From Gemmatimonadales bacterium (GTDB lineage Bacteria > Gemmatimonadota > Gemmatimonadetes > Gemmatimonadales > GWC2-71-9): 10,532 nucleotides of DNA. Positions 5,283 through 10,532 of this stretch are shown one piece after another. A program made the translations under genes and the position numbers. The stretch's first letter is position 1. Each line of letters opens with the position of its first letter. The notes under the pieces are model-generated. The model was given only the letters and a program-made list of their open reading frames with translations. It was not told where the DNA came from and did not search any database. Where the stretch lies: assembly GCA_013813145.1 (NCBI GenBank), contig JACCSE010000010.1, positions 1-10,532 of the forward strand, read 5' to 3'.

Positions 5283-7037
5283 CTACGGGGGATCCCGCCG
5301 GCGGAGCAGCTCGCTCCGGCGGTAGGGAAACACGTCCACCACCTCACCCAGGGCCAGCCGGCGCTGCACCCCCTGCCAGAACTCGACGGTGAGCAGATCG
5401 CCATGCGCGGGGAGAAACGCCTCCCGCAAGTCACCCGACGGCACCAGGAAGGCGTGGAACTCCTCGGGAAATACGTCGTGTTCGCCCACGTGGAACCAGG
5501 GCTCGGCGGCGAACTCTTCCTCGATCGAGGTCGGCTCGGGCAGTCGGCGGATGTGACACTCCGAGAGCAGGCAGAGCTCATCGTAGTCGTAGCAGATCAC
5601 CCGGCCGTTCCGGGTGACGCCGAAATTCTTGAGCAGCATGTCGCCGGTGAAGATGTCGGCGGCGGCGAGATCCTTGATGGCGTTGCCGTAGTCGATCGCC
5701 GCGTCGCGCGCCGTCTCCGGCTCCGCCTCCCGGAGGAAGAGGTTGAGCGGAATGACCCGGCGTTCGGTGTAGAGATGGCGAACCACCACCCGGTCGCCCT
5801 CCACTCGCACCGCGGCTGAAGCGACGGTGAGGAGGTAGGACAGCAGGTCATCGGGGAAGCAGCGGCGGGGGAAATCCAGGTGCTCGAACTCCTGGGCGTC
5901 GGCGAGACGACCCACCCGGTCTCGCACGAAGACGAAGTGGTACTTGTCCATGACGCCTTGTCGGGTGGTGTTCTTGGGTGCGCCGAAGCTGTCCTTGATG
6001 ATCTTGAAGACCACGCTGAACGCCGGAAGCGTGAACACCGCCATGACCATCCCTTCGTCGCCCTCGGCAAAGGCGAAGCGGGCCTCGGGCTCCTCCAGGT
6101 GGCGCATGAGGCTCCGGAACAGCTCGGTCTTGGCGTGCTTGTTGAACCCGATCGCGCTGTACAGTTCGTCCACCCGCTTATACGGCATGATCGAGCGGAG
6201 GAAGTCCACCATCGCCCTGGGATGAGGCACGTCAACCCGGAAGTACGACCAACTGAAGCCGAACACCACGCTGGCCTCGTTCTCGGTCATCAGTACGGCG
6301 TCCACCACGATCCCGCGCTCGGCGTTGAGTAGCGGCAGCACCAGGGGGAGGGTCGTGCCGCCCTGGCGCACCCGACCCACCAGGTACGCGCCCTTGTTGC
6401 GGTAGAAGACCGGCCGGAGCATCTCGATCCGCACGGCCCCGCTATCGCCGCCCTGGGCCACCCGCTCGGCGATGAGGCGTGCCACCCGCTCCGCATTGCC
6501 GGCGAGCTGGGCGTAGGGCACAGACCACTGGTACGACTCCAGGATCGCGCGCACCATCGAAGCATCGACCGCGGGGCCGGCCCAGGTCGCCGCCAGCGCC
6601 CGCTCGGCTTCCTCCGCCGGCGGGGCCGGCGCCGAGTCGAAGTATTCGATGCCGGAATCCACGCCTACGGTGCCGAAGAGCCGGCGGGTGACCGAGTTGA
6701 AGAACGTCTGCACCAGCTCTGCGTCGGGGCGCCCGCCGTTTTCACGGGCGTGGAGCGACTTGACCGCACCCCAGAGCGTCCGTTCCATCACCGCGTCACC
6801 CAGGATGTCGCGCACGTCGGCGACGGCGGCGTCCAGATGCACGCGGTAGAGGGCGAGTCGCTCGGAGGCGTCGTTCTGAGCGCCGGCCCAGTCCCGCCGC
6901 TCGAACCGCTGGCGAGCCCGCCGGGTGATCTCTTCGAAACCGGCGGCGTAGCGCGCCCACGCGCCCTCGATCGCCGCTGCGGCGTTGCCCTCGACGGTGC
7001 TCCCGGCCAGATTGAGCGTCGATCCCCGTCCAGTCAC
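5283..7037 (-). CDS. aceK: Isocitrate dehydrogenase kinase/phosphatase
   Basis: AceK phosphorylates and dephosphorylates isocitrate dehydrogenase on one active-site serine, shifting isocitrate between the TCA cycle and the glyoxylate shunt; kinase, phosphatase and ATPase share one active site. From GTG 7037 the product is 584 residues, close to the 578 of E. coli. The open frame extends much further upstream, but only antisense to icd. The C-terminal kinase-like half matches closely: EGMVMAVFTLPAFSVVFKIIKD (328-349, Lys345/Lys348), DRVGRLADAQEFEHLDF, VRHLYTERRVIPLN, YGNAIKDLAAADIFTGDMLLKN (Asp466, Asn471), FGVTRNGRV and CYDYDE (Asp484, Asp486), AEPWFHVGEHDVFPEEF. The N-terminal half is more divergent, as expected of the regulatory domain. 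All residues I recall as catalytic are present. It is divergent from icd, 33 bp away. No aceA or aceB is in the window. Confidence 0.97.
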   Translation of the reverse strand: MTGRGSTLNLAGSTVEGNAAAAIEGAWARYAAGFEEITRRARQRFERRDWAGAQNDASERLALYRVHLDAAVADVRDILGDAVMERTLWGAVKSLHARENGGRPDAELVQTFFNSVTRRLFGTVGVDSGIEYFDSAPAPPAEEAERALAATWAGPAVDASMVRAILESYQWSVPYAQLAGNAERVARLIAERVAQGGDSGAVRIEMLRPVFYRNKGAYLVGRVRQGGTTLPLVLPLLNAERGIVVDAVLMTENEASVVFGFSWSYFRVDVPHPRAMVDFLRSIMPYKRVDELYSAIGFNKHAKTELFRSLMRHLEEPEARFAFAEGDEGMVMAVFTLPAFSVVFKIIKDSFGAPKNTTRQGVMDKYHFVFVRDRVGRLADAQEFEHLDFPRRCFPDDLLSYLLTVASAAVRVEGDRVVVRHLYTERRVIPLNLFLREAEPETARDAAIDYGNAIKDLAAADIFTGDMLLKNFGVTRNGRVICYDYDELCLLSECHIRRLPEPTSIEEEFAAEPWFHVGEHDVFPEEFHAFLVPSGDLREAFLPAHGDLLTVEFWQGVQRRLALGEVVDVFPYRRSELLRRRDPP

Positions 7038-7070
7038 TCTCGAGCCGCTCCGTCCGAAGGGTTCTGCCTC
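7038..7070. promoter_or_regulatory. Shared 33-bp aceK/icd intergenic control region
   Basis: Only 33 bp separate the GTG of aceK (minus) from the ATG of icd (plus). A modest GAAGGG (7056-7061) could serve as the icd ribosome site, and a GGAG on the minus strand could serve aceK. No -10/-35 pair is visible inside, so at least one promoter must lie within the opposite gene's 5' coding sequence, giving overlapping 5' ends. Confidence 0.6.
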
Positions 7071-8337
<1,267 letters not shown>

Positions 8338-8360
<23 letters not shown>

Positions 8361-8733
8361 TCTCCCGCCGGTCCTTCTTCGTCGGCCTTCCCCGGTCCGG
8401 CACGAACGCCGAGTGCACGGACTTGAGCTGAAGCGCCAGCTTCTCTCGCGCCTCGCGGCTCGCGGGAGTCTCCTCGTACAGCGTCGCCGCCTCCGAGGCC
8501 GGCCCTCGCCGCTCCGACAGCGCGCGCACCACGATCAGGTGCTCGTACGGTCCCTGGCGTACCCGCACCTCGTCGCCCACCTGAAGGGGACGAGCGCGCT
8601 TGGCGCGGTCGCCGTTCACCTGCACCTTGCCGCCGGCGATCGCCTCGGCGGCGAGCGTGCGGGTCTTGTAGAACCTTGCCGCCCAAAGCCACTTGTCGAG
8701 GCGGATCCGGTCATCGTCATGCTGCTCGGTCAT
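8338..8733 (-). CDS. hslR: S4-domain RNA-binding protein, Hsp15 (HslR)-like
   Basis: The product is 131 residues, near the 133 of E. coli Hsp15, which binds stalled 50S subunits carrying nascent chains and helps recycle them after heat stress. The S4 domain covers about residues 9-70: RLDKWLWAARFYKTRTLAAE, AIAGGKVQVNGDRAKRARPL, VGDEVRVRQG, and a following strand EHLIVVRAL. YEETPASREAREK is also a familiar Hsp15 motif. The tail (GRPTKKDRREINRLKGR) is strongly basic, as in the family, and would contact rRNA. The ATG at 8733 has almost no Shine-Dalgarno sequence; a TATCCT box ends 6 nt upstream, so the message may be leaderless. The 3' end overlaps icd by 23 bp tail to tail. The S4 family is secure; the Hsp15 role is by similarity, and other short S4 proteins look alike. 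Confidence 0.9.
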
Positions 8734-8739
8734 GGCTCA

Positions 8740-8745
8740 AGGATA
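8740..8745 (-). promoter_or_regulatory. Putative -10 box (TATCCT) for hslR
   Basis: On the minus strand TATCCT ends 6 nt before the hslR ATG and no ribosome site intervenes, the same spacing logic as at 4508-4513. An AT-rich patch (8745-8758) lies just upstream. No convincing -35 was found. Confidence 0.35.
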
Positions 8746-8800
8746 ACCCAAAATTTGCAACGGTTGGGGCAGAATGAGGAGCGCGTTGGGGTGCGCTCTT

Positions 8801-8868
8801 TGTCACCCTGAGCGCAGCGAAGGGGGCATAACCCGGCTCATGCCCCCTTCGCAGCGCTCAGGGTGACA
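8801..8868. repeat. Long near-perfect palindrome, REP-like dispersed repeat candidate
   Basis: Arms 8801-8829 and 8840-8868 (29 nt each) are reverse complements with a single mismatch, around a 10-nt loop (AACCCGGCTC). The arm starts TGTCACCCTGAGCGCAGCGA, a phrase I recall as an abundant intergenic repeat in many environmental genomes. It sits between divergent gene starts (hslR and the transglycosylase), so it is not at a 3' end and is unlikely to be an ordinary terminator. Confidence 0.85.
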
Positions 8869-8932
8869 GATGGCGTGTCCAGGCGCAAAACTTGCTCGAC
8901 AAGTCGTCTCCCGCCAACTCCTGGACCGCCTG

Positions 8933-10532
8933 ATGCTGCTGACGCAGTTGGTGTTTCCCCTCGCCCTCGCCGCTGCCCCCACGCAGCTCCATGCGCCGGA
9001 TTCCACCATCCGCATCCCCGCCGCCGTGGTGTCCGCCACCGACTCCATGTTGCTGGACGTGCGCGGCGCTCTGGCGCGGGGCCGGCCCTGGCAGGCCAGC
9101 CGACTGGTCGCGCCGGTGCTGGCGGACTCCAGCCGGCGCACCCCGACGGCGGTGTTCCTGGCTGCCTCGGCGGCGAGCCAGTGGGGCGGGTGGCCCGAAG
9201 TCGGCCGGCTGCTCTCGGGCGAGGCCTGGCTCGACTCGCTCTTCGGCGGCCGGGGACAGATGCTGCTCGCCCGCTCGACGCTCGAGGCGGGCGCCGACTC
9301 CTCCGCGCTGGCCCAAGTGCTCCTAGTCAGGCCCGCCGAGGACGCCGTAGAAGACGGCGAGCGGCTGTTGGTGATGGCGCGGGCGTTGGAGCGGCTGGAC
9401 CAGCGGGATAGCGCCGCCGCCACCTACCGTCGGGTGGCTGAGCGGCTGCCGATGGTCGCGGACTGGGTGCTGCTCCGCGCCGCGGCGGTCACTGACGACA
9501 GCCTGGCGAGGGCCGCACTCTACGAGCAGGTGACTCTGCCGCTCGCGCGCGAGCGGATCGGCTGGTCCGAGGCCGCCGCGAGAGAGGCGATGGGCGATCT
9601 CTCCGTTGCCGCCGAACGTTTCGACTCACTCGGAGCCCGCCTCACTTCGGTGAGGCTCCGGCTGGCACTGAGCGCCGACAGCGCTCCGCGAGATGGGCTC
9701 CGCGAGAAGCTGCTCGGCATGACTCGTCTCCCCGACGCCGTCTTCCTCCTGGACAGCGCCTTCGCCCCGCTCTCGGCTGCCGAAGAGCTGACCGTGGCCC
9801 GGGGCGCGGCGGACGCAGGACTCGCGGGCCGCGCGGCCTCGGGGTACGTCCACGCCTTTGCCGCCGGCCTCGGCACTTCGCAGGACCGGTTCGACTACGC
9901 CACCGTCCTGGCTCGGCTCGGGCGCCAACGCGACGCCGCCGCCCAGTTCAAACTGGTTCTGGCCCCTCGAGCGCTCGCCGCTTCAGCGGCCTATCTGCGC
10001 GCCCGGTCGCTGGTGCGCGACGGGCAGCTCAGCACGGGACGCGCCGCGTTGCTGGAGGTGCCCAAGCGGTACCCACGTGAGGCCGGCCCCGCGTCCACCG
10101 CGCTCTTTCTCCTGGGCGACCTTGCGTCCGACGATCGTTCCGACCGCCTCGCCCGCACCTACTACCGCCGCTCCGCCCTGCGCTACCCCTCGAGCCGCTT
10201 CGCTCCCGCGGCCCGCTTCCGCGCCGCCATGGTCGAGCTGCTGACCGGCGAGGCCGGGGTGAGCGCCCGCGAATTCGACGAGCTCGCGCGCCGCTACCCC
10301 AAGAGTGACGAATCGGCGGCCGCGGTGTACTGGGCGGGCCGCGCATGGGCCGCGGCGGGAGACACCGCCGCCGCCTGGGCGCGCTGGGAGCGATCGGCCA
10401 CCTTGGAGCCGGGATCGTACTACGCCGCTCTCGCCGCGCGCCGGCTCGGACTGCCCGCCTGGACTCCCGCGCCGGCGGCGGACAGCTTCGTCGCCGTCCC
10501 GGCCGAGGACAGCGCGGTGGTTCGCGCGGCGC
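8933..10532 (+). CDS. Secreted Slt-type lytic transglycosylase, N-terminal superhelical part (runs off the window)
   Basis: The frame is open from 8867 to the window end without a stop. ATG 8933 gives MLLTQLVFPLALAAAPTQLHA, a signal-like start that lacks positive charges; ATG 8870 would add 21 residues, including K and several R, and may be the true start. The 533 visible residues are an Ala/Leu/Arg-rich all-helical array of TPR-like hairpins, for example ATVLARLGRQRDAAAQFKLV and VYWAGRAWAAAGDTAAAWAR. Near the end, SYYAALAARRLGLPAW (about 495-510) is the hallmark of the linker region of Slt70-like enzymes, which cleave peptidoglycan between MurNAc and GlcNAc in the periplasm to form 1,6-anhydro ends. 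The catalytic goose-type lysozyme domain would lie beyond the window. It could otherwise be a TPR-only envelope protein, but the YY.ALAARRLGLP motif argues for the transglycosylase. It is separated from hslR by the palindrome. Confidence 0.78.
   Translation, partial: MLLTQLVFPLALAAAPTQLHAPDSTIRIPAAVVSATDSMLLDVRGALARGRPWQASRLVAPVLADSSRRTPTAVFLAASAASQWGGWPEVGRLLSGEAWLDSLFGGRGQMLLARSTLEAGADSSALAQVLLVRPAEDAVEDGERLLVMARALERLDQRDSAAATYRRVAERLPMVADWVLLRAAAVTDDSLARAALYEQVTLPLARERIGWSEAAAREAMGDLSVAAERFDSLGARLTSVRLRLALSADSAPRDGLREKLLGMTRLPDAVFLLDSAFAPLSAAEELTVARGAADAGLAGRAASGYVHAFAAGLGTSQDRFDYATVLARLGRQRDAAAQFKLVLAPRALAASAAYLRARSLVRDGQLSTGRAALLEVPKRYPREAGPASTALFLLGDLASDDRSDRLARTYYRRSALRYPSSRFAPAARFRAAMVELLTGEAGVSAREFDELARRYPKSDESAAAVYWAGRAWAAAGDTAAAWARWERSATLEPGSYYAALAARRLGLPAWTPAPAADSFVAVPAEDSAVVRAA

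Overview
This is a very GC-rich bacterial window with compact genes. The gene repertoire points to a soil or environmental lineage, most likely Gemmatimonadota or a neighbouring phylum: a secreted M28 peptidase with a PA-type insert, alanine- and arginine-rich small lipoproteins, a DUF6152/DUF6644-like pair, and a small protein starting MSRAF..ED. The phylum is an inference from remembered family resemblance; there is no rRNA or other phylogenetic marker here. No mobile element, tRNA, rRNA or CRISPR array was seen.

Left part (1-3430). The window opens inside an M24 (Xaa-Pro aminopeptidase-type) metallopeptidase, of which only the C-terminal half is present. Next come a small secreted DUF6152-like gene broken by one in-frame TAG (455-805) and, with no spacer, a four-helix membrane protein of DUF6644 type. 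A short lipoprotein with a probably truncated NTF2-like fold then meets, tail to tail, a complete secreted M28 zinc aminopeptidase on the minus strand.

Middle part (3430-5280). Divergent from the peptidase is a glycine-zipper lipoprotein. It is followed by a heptamer-based direct and inverted repeat cluster, a small uncharacterised gene that looks leaderless, and a cold-shock protein gene. The cold-shock gene has a good sigma-70-type promoter, a roughly 150-nt structured leader and a GNRA-capped terminator-like hairpin downstream.

Right part (5283-10532). aceK (isocitrate dehydrogenase kinase/phosphatase) and icd (NADP-type isocitrate dehydrogenase, with the phosphorylatable serine conserved) are transcribed divergently, with only 33 bp between their start codons. 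The regulator and its only known substrate thus share one control region, unlike the enterobacterial aceBAK arrangement. icd overlaps the 3' end of an Hsp15-like S4 RNA-binding gene by 23 bp, tail to tail. A large near-perfect palindrome separates that gene from a secreted Slt-type lytic transglycosylase, which runs off the end of the window before its catalytic domain.

No clearly novel defence or mobile system was found. The points most worth a second look are the amber-interrupted DUF6152 gene and its uncharacterised membrane partner, the head-to-head aceK/icd control region, the two palindromic intergenic elements, the probable leaderless gene and the structured csp leader.
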